A DNA stretch of 64,000 nt from Polluticoccus soli (GCF_029269745.1 NZ_JARJHT010000001.1:868001-932000); one strand, 5' to 3'; counted from the first letter of the stretch, positions 17,133 through 27,297 are shown. A program made the numbers and translations. Notes: generated by a model from the sequence alone, not told the origin.

Positions 17133-19034
17133 ATGCATTATGTTTCGGCTGAAGGTATTAGCAAGTCGTTTGGAATTAAACCGCTGTTCCAGGATATATC
17201 ATTTCATATCAGCGAGGGCGACAAGATCTCGCTAGTCGCGAAAAATGGCAGCGGGAAATCGACGTTATTGAAGATCCTTGCGGGTAAAGACCAGCCAGAC
17301 AGCGGCAATGTATGGATACACAAAGATGTGACGGTTGCGTTGTTTGAACAGGAACCTGTTTTCAACGAAGACCTGTCTGTTGTCGACAACATCTTTCATT
17401 ATAAGCACCCGGTTGCTGAAGCCCTTAGAGATTATGAGCGCATACTTGATGCTGAAGAAAAAGACCCGGTGAAGTTGTCGGAGGCTTTAGGACGTATAGA
17501 TGAATTGGGTGCCTGGGAGTTTGAAGCCAAGGTGAAACAGATACTGGGCAAGCTGAATATCCATCATCTGGATCAGCCTGTAAAAACATTGTCGGGTGGT
17601 CAGCGCAAACGTGTTGCCCTGGCGCAGACGCTAATCGACATAGGATTCGAGCATAAACATGTGCTGCTGATCATGGACGAACCCACCAACCATCTTGATG
17701 TGGAAATGGTGGAATGGCTCGAACACTACCTGAACCAGGAGAACGTGACGCTGCTAATGGTAACCCACGATCGCTATTTCCTGGATGCCGTTTGCGACGA
17801 GATCTGGGAACTGGATGGCAGTGAGTTGTACGAATATAAAGGCGACTACGAGAACTACCTGGAAAAGAAAGCAGCTCGCATCGAAAGCCAACAGGCAAGT
17901 ATCGACAAAGCACGCAACGAATACCGCAAGGAGCTGGAATGGATGCGCAAGCAGCCGAAAGCACGTACAACCAAAGCCCGGAGCAGGATAGATGCTTTTT
18001 ACGATGTAGAGGCGCGCGCCAAGCAACGCATTGAAGACAACAAAGTGCAGCTTCAAATGAAGATGAACCGCCTGGGAGGTAAGATCGCAGAACTGAAGAA
18101 AGTATACAAGAGCTATGGCGATAAGGTCATCATGCGCGGCTTTGATTACACCTTCAAAAAGGGCGACCGTATTGGGATAGTGGGTAAGAACGGTGCGGGT
18201 AAATCTACTTTCTTGCAAATACTCCAGGGCCATGAAGCAGCCGATAGCGGTAAGATAAATATTGGAGACACGGTAATATTCGGCAACTTCTCGCAGCAGG
18301 GCCTCGTTATTAAGGAGGACATGCGGATCATCGAGTATGTAAAAAACATAGCTGAGAGCTTCCCATTAGCCGGAGGTGGATCGCTAAGCGCTGCACAATT
18401 CCTGCAGTTGTTCCTGTTCACACCCGAACAGCAATATACCTACCTGTCGAAATTAAGTGGTGGCGAAAAAAAGCGTTTACAAATGCTTACAGTCCTTTTC
18501 CGCAACCCCAACTTCCTGATACTTGACGAACCGACAAATGATCTCGACCTGCCCACATTGTCCGTACTCGAGAATTTCCTGAATGACTACCAGGGCTGCC
18601 TCGTTATCGTATCGCACGACAGGTATTTCATGGATAGACTCGTAGACCACCTTTTTGTGTTTGAAGGCAATGGCGAGATACGCGACTTTCCTGGCAACTA
18701 TTCTGACTATCGCATCTGGCAAAAGACGGAAGAAAAGAAACCAGCTATCAGCTTCCAGCAGGCAGACGACAGCGCAAGCACAGTCGAAACTATTGTTCCT
18801 GCAAAGCCTGCGAAAGAGAAGAAAAAACTCTCGTTCAACGAGAAACGCGAATTTGAACAACTGGAGAAGGATATGCCTGCCCTTGAAAAAGAAAAGGCTG
18901 AGATATCCGAAAAAATGAGCCAGCCCGGCCTTGCCTATGATGAATTGCAAAAGCTAAGCGCACGGATAACTGAGGTAACAAATTTGCTGGAGGAAAAGGA
19001 ACTCCGATGGTTAGAGCTAAGCGAATACATGTAA
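17133..19034 (+). CDS. uup: ABC-F family ATPase, Uup type
   Basis: A 633-residue soluble protein with two ABC domains and no membrane segments. Walker A motifs are AKNGSGKSTLL (about residue 33) and GKNGAGKSTFL (about residue 350). Signatures are LSGGQRKRVALAQ and LSGGEKKRLQM, with Walker B LLIMDEPTNHLD and LILDEPTNDLD. The linker between the domains is charged and helical, as in ABC-F proteins. The C-terminal 90 residues are a Lys/Glu-rich coiled coil (EKREFEQLEKDMPALEKEKA), which favours Uup over EttA. ABC-F proteins act on ribosomes; Uup is also linked to branched DNA structures. Followed by a bidirectional terminator shared with porV. Confidence 0.9.
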   Translation: MHYVSAEGISKSFGIKPLFQDISFHISEGDKISLVAKNGSGKSTLLKILAGKDQPDSGNVWIHKDVTVALFEQEPVFNEDLSVVDNIFHYKHPVAEALRDYERILDAEEKDPVKLSEALGRIDELGAWEFEAKVKQILGKLNIHHLDQPVKTLSGGQRKRVALAQTLIDIGFEHKHVLLIMDEPTNHLDVEMVEWLEHYLNQENVTLLMVTHDRYFLDAVCDEIWELDGSELYEYKGDYENYLEKKAARIESQQASIDKARNEYRKELEWMRKQPKARTTKARSRIDAFYDVEARAKQRIEDNKVQLQMKMNRLGGKIAELKKVYKSYGDKVIMRGFDYTFKKGDRIGIVGKNGAGKSTFLQILQGHEAADSGKINIGDTVIFGNFSQQGLVIKEDMRIIEYVKNIAESFPLAGGGSLSAAQFLQLFLFTPEQQYTYLSKLSGGEKKRLQMLTVLFRNPNFLILDEPTNDLDLPTLSVLENFLNDYQGCLVIVSHDRYFMDRLVDHLFVFEGNGEIRDFPGNYSDYRIWQKTEEKKPAISFQQADDSASTVETIVPAKPAKEKKKLSFNEKREFEQLEKDMPALEKEKAEISEKMSQPGLAYDELQKLSARITEVTNLLEEKELRWLELSEYM

Positions 19035-19039
19035 AAAGA

Positions 19040-19064
19040 AAAAAGCGGGCAATGCCCGCTTTTT
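19040..19064 (+). terminator. Bidirectional terminator between uup and porV
   Basis: AAAAAGCGGGC pairs with GCCCGCTTTTT around a 3-nt loop. The T tract on one strand is matched by the A tract on the other, so it can serve both converging genes. Confidence 0.9.
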
Positions 19065-19085
19065 TCTTTTTTATAAACTTCACCA

Positions 19086-20294
19086 TTATGGTGTTGTGCT
19101 TGCGTCTTTATTTTTCCTATCGAATTCGAACAGCAGCGAGAAACGCAGTGTGTTAGAAAGTGGATTACGGTTAGTTCCGCTACCTGAAGGTATCAGGTAA
19201 GAAAAGTTCAGGTTGAACACCTGGTAACGTACACCCAGACCTACCGTCAGGTATTTGCGATCACCTTTGTCTTTGTTCTCGTAGAAATACCCGGCACGAA
19301 CAGCAAATTGGTTCTGATACCAGTATTCTGCACCAACTGACACCTGGAATTCTTTCAGCTCTTCGCTGAAACCACCCGGCGCATCGCCAAATGAACCAAG
19401 CATGCCAGACACAACGCCCTTATCATTACGAGGATCAAACTGAGGCTGATCAACTGGGTCGTTGTCGGTGTTAGTATCAATTGGAGTAGGTACCAATAGT
19501 TTGTTCAGGTCAAGTGCAAAAGTCACTTTGTTGTATTCATCTGCCTGGTAAGTGTACGCACCACCTAAGCCAAGGTTGATAGGAATGAAATCCCTCCTGG
19601 TAGAAGTGTACGATATCTTAGAACCAACGTTGCTCAGGATTGCACCCAGGCTTAGGTTCCTGTTACGATATTCGTCGATCTCGGTTGTTTTAGTATAGTA
19701 TACACCCAGATCAGCGCCTACTGCATTACCGGGGCTATACTGTGCAGACTGCAGGCCTGCAGACAGACCAGATGCAATAGCCGAATGGATATACCTGAAG
19801 CCCAGACCTGCCGACAGGTTTTCAGACAGGCGGCGTGAATAACCGAGATCCAGCGCAAGTTCGTTAGGCTTGCCGGTGCCGAGCGATTGGCCCTGAGCAT
19901 CGGTATAGTTGATCTCCCCAAGAGAGAAATATCTGAATGACGCACTGATAGCCTGGTTGTCGTTTTGTCCAAACTTCGAGTAGCCTGAAAGATATGCAAG
20001 AAATATATCCGGCACCAGGTCTTTAAGCCATGGCGTATAGGTCATCGATATACCGTAAGGTTTTGCGGCAAACGGAAGTTTCGACAAGTTCCAGTACTGA
20101 GCGTTAGCATCAGGGCTAATAGCAATACCTACATCCCCCATAGCGCCTGAACGGGCATCTGGCGATATTCTTAGAAAGGGTACAGCGGTGGTGATGGTGT
20201 TTGTGGTACCATTGATGTTAGTTTGGCCGAAAGAGCTGGTTGCCAGTAAACCCGCTGCGATCGTTAATCCAATAAAAGCAAAACGTTTTGCCAT
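19086..20294 (-). CDS. porV: Type IX secretion outer membrane protein PorV (LptO)
   Basis: From the ATG at 20294 the protein has 402 residues and a signal peptide (MAKRFAFIGLTIAAGLLATSSFGQ). A longer frame begins upstream, but the signal peptide fixes this start. The mature part is FadL-like barrel sequence; the segment VPFLRISPDARSGAMGDVGIA is characteristic of PorV/PorQ family proteins. PorV shuttles T9SS cargo from the SprA translocon to the attachment complex, where PorU cleaves the sorting domain. It follows porU by about 110 nt on the same strand, the arrangement known from Flavobacterium and Porphyromonas relatives. Confidence 0.92.
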   Translation of the reverse strand: MAKRFAFIGLTIAAGLLATSSFGQTNINGTTNTITTAVPFLRISPDARSGAMGDVGIAISPDANAQYWNLSKLPFAAKPYGISMTYTPWLKDLVPDIFLAYLSGYSKFGQNDNQAISASFRYFSLGEINYTDAQGQSLGTGKPNELALDLGYSRRLSENLSAGLGFRYIHSAIASGLSAGLQSAQYSPGNAVGADLGVYYTKTTEIDEYRNRNLSLGAILSNVGSKISYTSTRRDFIPINLGLGGAYTYQADEYNKVTFALDLNKLLVPTPIDTNTDNDPVDQPQFDPRNDKGVVSGMLGSFGDAPGGFSEELKEFQVSVGAEYWYQNQFAVRAGYFYENKDKGDRKYLTVGLGVRYQVFNLNFSYLIPSGSGTNRNPLSNTLRFSLLFEFDRKNKDASTTP

Positions 20295-20403
20295 TCTATT
20301 AAAATTAATTTTAAAGTTAGACAAAGGTAATTTTATTTGCTGTACGCAAGCAATATCCCCTTTAGTCTTCGAAAGATATGCAATAATAGTCAAAGACAAT
20401 CAA

Positions 20404-23400
20404 TTAACGAACAATAACCAGTTTTTGGTATGCGGTAGTTTCAACACTTTGCGCGGTGGATATTTTCATACGATATATGTACACTCCGGACGGCAACATT
20501 ACGCCGCTATCTGAATGACCATCCCAGGTTATTTCGTTGGCATGACTACCTGTTGGAGTAAAGTTTTGCCTAAGCGTTTTAACCAAAGTACCATCACTTG
20601 TATAAATAGTTAATTCCGCATTCAACATTTCATCGGGGTGGTTATGCTCAAACCTGAAATGCGTCACATCCCTGAACGGATTAGGATAATTGATAAGATT
20701 TTGAACTTTCACGATCTTGCCATCCGCTACTTCAAAATCAACATACCCTTCTCCAGAATTATTGTTCACGTCCCAGGCTTTTACTGTAATGCGATGCAAG
20801 CCGTCGCTCAATCCACTTAGCGGAAAATTGACATAACCACGTTTGTAAGTATTAGGTGCGGTCTCATAATAATCGTTCATCACCATAGGATTTGCGATAT
20901 CGCCATCCAGCACTGCTGTAAGGTCGTGACCTACACTGTTGCCTGATACGTTAATACCAGTCTCGTCCTCGAGGATTACATACAGCAGCGTATTCGGCCC
21001 TGTCAATCCGCCATTCCGGAATAAGCTATCGCCTATGTACGGCTTTACGATTGGTGCATTGAATTCAATTACAGGATTGTCTGAAAATCCACCAACTGTG
21101 AAGCTTGTGTCTGATCCCGCACCATCAGTTTTGCCATTTTCTGCATAAAAGCTCATTTTACCCCTGCCATATTCATAGTTAATGTCCTTCGGAGCAATAA
21201 ATGCGATGGAAAAACGTCCGTTAGTTACAGTTGCCTTTCCCTTGTAGATAATATTGTTTCGAACATGAAACTTTTTTTCTCCATACTGTGTGGTCACCGA
21301 CACTGTTCTTGGCTTATCGAAGAAAGTAAGCGACAGGCGGCCATTAAAGCCTTCAAGAACACTGCCGTTCACGTCTGCAACGTTCCCTTTGATAACATAA
21401 GACCCAAGCGCTCCTATAGAGTCCACCGGCTGCATGGTTACTCCATCCAATACTGATTCTGTATTGATAAAGTATTGAGGGAAGTTAGGCTCAAGCGCAG
21501 GGTCTCCTAACAACGCAAATTTTCGAAAGTTGATGGTGATGTCACTGGTAGTAGCGCTATTGCCATAGACAACGTTCTTACCTATGCGAAACGCATCGCC
21601 AAATGTATTCCACCGGCCGTTGATATGCTGGAACTGGGCATCCAGGAACTCTCTATTGATGATCAGGTTGGCATAAGCATACACCAGCTGAGTTGTTACC
21701 ACCATGGCAATAACGCCACCGTCGTTTTTCAACACCAAACGTTCGCCTGCTGACACATAATCCGGATGGTCGAATCGTCCGAAATCGCACGTTGCGGTCA
21801 CCATGAACGGAAGTTTATCAATGTTCTTCCATTTATTGTAGTCGTCTTGCGTTAATATCCGTTCGTGGGACAGAACCTGGGTATTACCATGACCACTATA
21901 GTTCAGTAATAGTGTCCCCTTAAATACCTGGTCGTTGATAGCTTTATTCGCATTAGGTGCCCTTTTCCCACCTGGAGTGGAGATCATAGGTATGGCATTC
22001 TGGTACACCTTAGTATGATTGTAAATGTCACTATTGCTAACAATAATGGTATCCATGATCTCCTCATGGGTCATATGCGCACCTGCGTTATCCTCATCAT
22101 CTGCAATAAGCGTGGTTGATAGTCGCCAGGGACCTAATGAAGCTGCGCTTTTATAATTGACGATCTTATTAACGACAGTATTTGCTTCCTCAGGCGTTTT
22201 CACTGGCAGCCTGCCTACACCGACATCCAGGGTATTGGCAATACTTGTATTCTCAATGTTTTCGTTATCATCAAGCATCGCAAAAAAGTCATCATTCAAA
22301 AAACTATTGATAAAGTTCAACGATTGTTCCGACTCAAATGTTGGAACAAAATTGGTATTGCCGTTTATTCGATTCTTATAATCGAACGATGCGTCGCCCA
22401 TCAGCAGTAAATAACGAGGCATCTGGCTGGAATCACTTCCAGCGCGATCATAAAAATAACGTGCAAAATCACGGATACCAGAAATATCCTGGCCACCAGA
22501 TGAGAATTCATTATACACCTGTTGTGTACTAGCCACCAGCACTTTCATGCCGCTACGCTGGCGGTGAAAATCTGCCAGTTGATTTGCAGCACCAACAAAA
22601 TCAGGATACGCTACGATAATATAATCCACAGCGTCATTGCCCACCAGGTTTTGATTAGGTACGCTGCCAACGTATTCAGGCTGCGGCAAATTGCTGCTCT
22701 TCATTGCCGCAAATTCGTGGAGCACATTGGCGGTTTGATTAAATGCAAAAGTGCTGCCAGTCAATGTTCCATTCATCCGAACTGGATTATGTGGGTCTGT
22801 TACGTCCCACACTTGAGTACCTGCGACAGCATTACTGATCTGGTACCCGACAACATTGCCGGCTTTTACGGAATTCCAGTCGCGGAAGCTGAATTCTTCT
22901 TTATCAAAATAAAGTGCACGCTTGGTGTTCACCTCAACATAGTCAAGATAACCGGTACAGTTGCTGGCGCCTGGTTGGTAGGTGAATTTTAATTTGGGCT
23001 TACTATTTGAATATGGGCCCACCCAGTTTACATCCACTACATCCACAGGCCTGTCATCATCAGTACGGAAAGAGGCACCTAACTGCGCCTGGGGCAGTGG
23101 TTGATTGTCAAGAAATATATTGAAAATATTGAGAGAGGCCGGACAGCGTGATGCCACCTGTATATTGAATGAGGCCTCAACTACCGGACCGATCTCCATT
23201 TCAATTTCCCGGGTGCTTTGCTTTCCTCCGTCGGTACCGAAGTCTTCGCCATACCACGACTTGCCGAATTTACCAGGATTGAACAGATCATTTTCATACA
23301 ACGCATATCCGTTGGCGGTGCTCGTTGTAACATTAGCCTGCAGCGACTCCTGCTGACCTGAAACCCGTTTTCCGGGTCCAATATCAAAATTGATAAAATA

Positions 23401-24144
23401 GTAGCCCTTATCCTCGTATAGGTTTTTTACATGACGGAAACTGCCTTTCGAGCTGTCTATATCCCAACCCGTAGGTCCCATTGCATAAAATACAAAGTAA
23501 TCTCCAGGTCCGAAACTACCATCACCACCGTCGTTTACCCAGATAGCAGCCTCCTCTATTGTCGTTTTACGCTGCACTGCATTGTTTTCCGACAACATTC
23601 TTCCTCCATTTCCAAACACCCTGATATTTGCGGGATTGATCGACGAGGCGCTGACCCCAAGTTTTTGTGTTACGAACTCATAATCGATCTTGAAAAGCCC
23701 TGTGTTGCTCACCGCAACTTTATACCAACTACCACTCGCCAATACCGAAGGCAATGCAGTTGTCTTAGCAGCAACCGGAGGCGGCTCGGTCGCCTTGTTT
23801 TCCGATACCTCGACTGTTACCGCACTTAGCTGTTTAACAACCCCGTTTTCGTAGGCAAAAGCAGGTATGCGAACGAGGGCAAAAGGACGCTTACGATCCT
23901 TACCAAGTATAATATCGAAATTATCGGCATTGCCGGGCAACGCTTCCTCGGGCAAGGGAACGCCCGTTTTGTAGGAGACTCCGGTCAGCCGCACTTTAGG
24001 CACCGCGTAGTTTTGCAGCCAAACCTTCTTTACAACATATCCATTCGTAATATCTTTATGCGAAACTTGATAGGTATTGTTAAAATCGGCGAAAACCGGA
24101 AGGTTTGCCAGTAGAAGCGATAAGCCAATAGTAAGTTTCTTCAT
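20404..24144 (-). CDS. porU: Type IX secretion sortase PorU, C25 family
   Basis: From the ATG at 24144 (signal peptide MKKLTIGLSLLLANLPVFA) the protein has 1246 residues. The middle holds a gingipain-type C25 peptidase domain. The likely catalytic His lies in LNYSGHGNTQVLSHE and the Cys in VTATCDFGRFDHPD, in the correct order. Beta-rich domains follow, then a C-terminal sorting-like domain (INYPNPFRDVTHFRFEHN to GVYIYRMKIS), which PorU keeps. PorU cleaves the sorting domain of T9SS cargo and attaches the product to anionic LPS or releases it. Paired with porV downstream and divergent from gldJ. Confidence 0.94.
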   Translation of the reverse strand: MKKLTIGLSLLLANLPVFADFNNTYQVSHKDITNGYVVKKVWLQNYAVPKVRLTGVSYKTGVPLPEEALPGNADNFDIILGKDRKRPFALVRIPAFAYENGVVKQLSAVTVEVSENKATEPPPVAAKTTALPSVLASGSWYKVAVSNTGLFKIDYEFVTQKLGVSASSINPANIRVFGNGGRMLSENNAVQRKTTIEEAAIWVNDGGDGSFGPGDYFVFYAMGPTGWDIDSSKGSFRHVKNLYEDKGYYFINFDIGPGKRVSGQQESLQANVTTSTANGYALYENDLFNPGKFGKSWYGEDFGTDGGKQSTREIEMEIGPVVEASFNIQVASRCPASLNIFNIFLDNQPLPQAQLGASFRTDDDRPVDVVDVNWVGPYSNSKPKLKFTYQPGASNCTGYLDYVEVNTKRALYFDKEEFSFRDWNSVKAGNVVGYQISNAVAGTQVWDVTDPHNPVRMNGTLTGSTFAFNQTANVLHEFAAMKSSNLPQPEYVGSVPNQNLVGNDAVDYIIVAYPDFVGAANQLADFHRQRSGMKVLVASTQQVYNEFSSGGQDISGIRDFARYFYDRAGSDSSQMPRYLLLMGDASFDYKNRINGNTNFVPTFESEQSLNFINSFLNDDFFAMLDDNENIENTSIANTLDVGVGRLPVKTPEEANTVVNKIVNYKSAASLGPWRLSTTLIADDEDNAGAHMTHEEIMDTIIVSNSDIYNHTKVYQNAIPMISTPGGKRAPNANKAINDQVFKGTLLLNYSGHGNTQVLSHERILTQDDYNKWKNIDKLPFMVTATCDFGRFDHPDYVSAGERLVLKNDGGVIAMVVTTQLVYAYANLIINREFLDAQFQHINGRWNTFGDAFRIGKNVVYGNSATTSDITINFRKFALLGDPALEPNFPQYFINTESVLDGVTMQPVDSIGALGSYVIKGNVADVNGSVLEGFNGRLSLTFFDKPRTVSVTTQYGEKKFHVRNNIIYKGKATVTNGRFSIAFIAPKDINYEYGRGKMSFYAENGKTDGAGSDTSFTVGGFSDNPVIEFNAPIVKPYIGDSLFRNGGLTGPNTLLYVILEDETGINVSGNSVGHDLTAVLDGDIANPMVMNDYYETAPNTYKRGYVNFPLSGLSDGLHRITVKAWDVNNNSGEGYVDFEVADGKIVKVQNLINYPNPFRDVTHFRFEHNHPDEMLNAELTIYTSDGTLVKTLRQNFTPTGSHANEITWDGHSDSGVMLPSGVYIYRMKISTAQSVETTAYQKLVIVR

Positions 24145-24198
24145 TTTTCTGATTATATTGCAGTACACTGCACGTTTTCAAAGTTAAGTTAATCGGCT

Positions 24199-24228
24199 GA
24201 TTCTATTGCCGGGCCCGGTAAGTGAATC
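24199..24228. promoter_or_regulatory. Imperfect 30-bp palindrome between porU and gldJ
   Basis: Arms GATTCTATTGCCGGG and CCCGGTAAGTGAATC match at 12 of 15 positions around a CCGGGCCCGG core. It lies in the divergent intergenic region, 55 bp before the porU ATG. It could be an operator or an RNA hairpin; only the symmetry is seen. Confidence 0.35.
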
Positions 24229-24402
24229 ATCATTAGAACGTAAAACTTAGCATATTATTACGATAATGGCCTGCGGCATAGGAAACTGATATTTTTTTTT
24301 GCTGCAAGTTTGAAAGCTTGACATTTTGAAAAGAATGCTCTATCATTGTAATCACTTTATCAATTGTTCAAACCAATTTGTAGAAAATATTTTTCTCTGA
24401 TT

Positions 24403-25932
24403 ATGAAAAGATCTCTCATCGGCGTTAGCATGCTTTGCATCGGGGCGGCCACTTTTCTCTCGGCCTGCTCCTCGAAAAAATCTGTCGGTGTATCGCAAAC
24501 GACCGGCTGGGATTACAACGATCCGCGCCTGGGTGGTTTCGATGTAGCCAATTACCCTGGACAGCAAACTGGTCCGGGCCTGACATTCGTAGAAGGCGGC
24601 CGCTTTACTATGGGGCAAACCGAAGAAGACCTGGTAATGGAGCGCAACAACGAGCCCCATACTGTTTCAGTTTCGTCTTTCTACATGGATGAGACAGAGG
24701 TTGCTAACGTTCATTACCGCGAATATCTTTTCTGGCTGGGCCGTACTTACGGATCTGACTATCCGGAAATAATGGTTAAAGCGTTGCCTGATACAACAAC
24801 ATGGCGCAAGGCGCTTTCGTACAACGAACCGCTGGTTCAGTACTACCTGCGTCACGCTGCATACGACTACTATCCGGTGGTTGGTGTAAGCTGGAACCAG
24901 GCTAACGAATTTGCTAAATGGCGCACTGATCGCGTGAACGAATATATCCTGATCAAAAATGGTTTCCTGAAGCGCAATGCTAACCAGGTGAACGAGGACG
25001 TATTCAATACCGAAACTTATGTTTACGGTCAATACGAAGGCACTCCGGGCAGAAGCCGCAAGCGCGATTTAGATCCGCAAAGCTCTGGTCGTCGTAACCT
25101 TACCTATTCTGATGGCTACCTGTTGCCTTCTTACCGTCTCCCAACGGAAGCTGAGTGGGAATATGCTGCTTATGGCAACATTGGCAACAACCCAGAGCCT
25201 GAAACTAAACGCCGTCGTGGTGAAGAGGTTATTACTGACCGCAACGTATATCCTTGGGGTGACGCGTATACTACACGCTATGGCTTGCGTAACTCTTACC
25301 AAGGTGAATTCTTCGGAAACTTCAAACGCGGTAAAGGTGATGCGATGGGTCTGGCAGGTGGTCTGAACGACAACGCTGATATTCCTGGTCCAGTATATTC
25401 TTATATGCCTAACTCTTATGGTCTGTACAACATGGCAGGCAACGTGAGTGAGTGGGTAATGGATACTTACCGCCCAGCCGCAGAAAATCTGAACGATTTC
25501 CGTCCTTTCCGTGGTAACGTTTACGAGGCTCACAAACGCATTGCTGAAGACTACACATTGGAAGAGAAAGATAGCCTGGGTCATCTGCCTACACGTGTGA
25601 TGACAGCTGAAGAGATGGCTGCAAAAGAACAGTTTGATGGTAACACTACTGATCTGCGCGACTACCAGGATGGTGACAGCTCTTCTCAGTTCTCTTACAA
25701 CTACGGTACTAACACACTGGTGAGCAACAACGCAAAAGTATACAAAGGTGCATCTTGGAATGATCGCGCTTACTGGATGTCTCCTGGTACCCGCCGCTAC
25801 ATGCAGGCTAACCAATCTAGCTCTTCTGTTGGTTTCCGTCTGGTAATGGACCGCCTGGGTTCTCCTAACGGCCGCAACGATGAGAAAGCTGGCAACTACT
25901 TCGGTAGGAGCGGAAGAAGGCCAAACAAATAA
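24403..25932 (+). CDS. gldJ: Gliding motility lipoprotein GldJ, FGE-sulfatase fold
   Basis: The start at 24403 gives a lipoprotein signal MKRSLIGVSMLCIGAATFLSAC with lipobox LSAC; the open frame 13 codons upstream is not needed. The 509-residue protein is a formylglycine-generating-enzyme/sulfatase-modifying-factor fold: LTFVEGGRFTMGQTEED, then RLPTEAEWEYAAYG, then NMAGNVSEWVMDTY, and SSSVGFRLV at the end. GldJ and GldK share this fold. Its position beside porU-porV and murF favours GldJ. GldJ is needed for gliding and stabilises other Gld components. A strong terminator follows. Confidence 0.85.
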   Translation: MKRSLIGVSMLCIGAATFLSACSSKKSVGVSQTTGWDYNDPRLGGFDVANYPGQQTGPGLTFVEGGRFTMGQTEEDLVMERNNEPHTVSVSSFYMDETEVANVHYREYLFWLGRTYGSDYPEIMVKALPDTTTWRKALSYNEPLVQYYLRHAAYDYYPVVGVSWNQANEFAKWRTDRVNEYILIKNGFLKRNANQVNEDVFNTETYVYGQYEGTPGRSRKRDLDPQSSGRRNLTYSDGYLLPSYRLPTEAEWEYAAYGNIGNNPEPETKRRRGEEVITDRNVYPWGDAYTTRYGLRNSYQGEFFGNFKRGKGDAMGLAGGLNDNADIPGPVYSYMPNSYGLYNMAGNVSEWVMDTYRPAAENLNDFRPFRGNVYEAHKRIAEDYTLEEKDSLGHLPTRVMTAEEMAAKEQFDGNTTDLRDYQDGDSSSQFSYNYGTNTLVSNNAKVYKGASWNDRAYWMSPGTRRYMQANQSSSSVGFRLVMDRLGSPNGRNDEKAGNYFGRSGRRPNK

Positions 25933-25950
25933 TTGAAGATCTTCTCATAA

Positions 25951-25988
25951 AAAGAACCCCTTTCAATCGAAAGGGGTTCTTTATTTTT
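25951..25988 (+). terminator. Strong terminator between gldJ and murF
   Basis: A 13-bp perfect stem (AAAGAACCCCTTT / AAAGGGGTTCTTT), a 6-nt loop and ATTTTT. It ends only about 20 nt before the murF start. Confidence 0.92.
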
Positions 25989-26007
25989 ATACCCTAAACT
26001 AGGCAAG

Positions 26008-27297
26008 TTGATTATACAGGAGCTATACAATATCTATCTGGCACATTTATCAGTACAGACAGACACACGCAAGCTTAGGCAAGGCGATATCTTCTTTGCA
26101 CTGAAAGGACCAAATTTTAATGGAAATACATACGCCAAGCAAGCTTTGGAACAAGGTGCAGCCTATGCTGTAATCGACGATAGCGCTTATGCGGAGAGTG
26201 ACAAGTACATTGTTGTAGACGATGTACTCACGGCCTTGCAGCGACTGGCTAAGCATCATCGTCAGCAATTTGACATACCCTTCATTGCTATAACCGGCTC
26301 TAACGGCAAAACAACTACCAAAGAACTGGTAACCACGGTGCTGAAGCAGAAGTTCGTAACATATGCCACGGAGGGCAATCTCAATAATCATATCGGTGTA
26401 CCACTCACACTTCTGAAGATCGGCAAGGACGCGCAGATGGCCGTGATAGAGATGGGCGCTAACCACCAAAAGGAAATAGCCAGCTACTGCCAGATAGCTC
26501 TGCCTACTCATGGTATCATTACCAACTGTGGGAAAGCGCATATCGAGGGTTTTGGCGGTATTGAGGGCGTGCGTAAAGGCAAGGGCGAACTTTACGACTT
26601 TCTGCGCGAGAATGGCGGCTCTATTTTCCGTAATACCGACCTGGACTACCTGAAAGATATGGCTAATGGCATTGCCGACCAGGTAACCTATGGCAGCGCT
26701 AATGCCCAGTACATAGGCAAGCCCATAATGGACGATGTATTCCTTAAGGTAGCTGTACTGTCAACAGGAGCAGAGACAACCCTTAACACCCAACTGGTAG
26801 GTGACTATAACTTCCCGAACGTAATGGTAGCAACCGCGGTAGGTCTACACTTTGGTATCGGCATCGACAGCATCAAAGAAGCAATCGCCAACTACTCACC
26901 CGACAACAGTCGTTCTCAGTGGCTGCAAAAAGGCTCTAATAAGGTCATCCTTGACGCCTATAACGCAAACCCTACCAGCATGCGCGCAGCTATCCAGAAT
27001 TTTGCTGCTGCACACCTCACAGATAAAATGCTGTGGCTGGGTGGCATGAAAGAGATGGGCCCTGATGAACAAAAAGAGCATAAGGAGCTCGTAGACTTCA
27101 TCAACCAATACCAATGGAAAAACGTGCTACTGGTAGGTAAGGAATTCAATGGGCTCAATGGCGACTACCAGAGGTTCGATACATCAGCCGAGGCCGCTGA
27201 GTTCGTTAAGGCTAATCAACCAAACGATGCCGCCATCCTCATCAAAGGCTCACGGGGAAGTAAGATGGAAGTGTTGCTGGAAGCGCTGCCGGCCTAG
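26008..27297 (+). CDS. murF: UDP-N-acetylmuramoyl-tripeptide--D-alanyl-D-alanine ligase
   Basis: A 429-residue Mur ligase. The N-terminal domain has TDTRKLRQGDIFFALKG, the MurF substrate-binding signature. The ATP site is AITGSNGKTTTKELV, followed by EMGANHQKEI and the C-terminal DAYNANPTSM, all typical. MurF adds D-Ala-D-Ala to the UDP-MurNAc tripeptide in the cytoplasm. The start is TTG at 26008: no ATG is near, the frame upstream runs into the terminator, and the family N-terminus aligns with this point. Only about 20 nt separate it from the gldJ terminator, so expression must come from read-through or from a promoter inside gldJ. Confidence 0.95.
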   Translation: MIIQELYNIYLAHLSVQTDTRKLRQGDIFFALKGPNFNGNTYAKQALEQGAAYAVIDDSAYAESDKYIVVDDVLTALQRLAKHHRQQFDIPFIAITGSNGKTTTKELVTTVLKQKFVTYATEGNLNNHIGVPLTLLKIGKDAQMAVIEMGANHQKEIASYCQIALPTHGIITNCGKAHIEGFGGIEGVRKGKGELYDFLRENGGSIFRNTDLDYLKDMANGIADQVTYGSANAQYIGKPIMDDVFLKVAVLSTGAETTLNTQLVGDYNFPNVMVATAVGLHFGIGIDSIKEAIANYSPDNSRSQWLQKGSNKVILDAYNANPTSMRAAIQNFAAAHLTDKMLWLGGMKEMGPDEQKEHKELVDFINQYQWKNVLLVGKEFNGLNGDYQRFDTSAEAAEFVKANQPNDAAILIKGSRGSKMEVLLEALPA

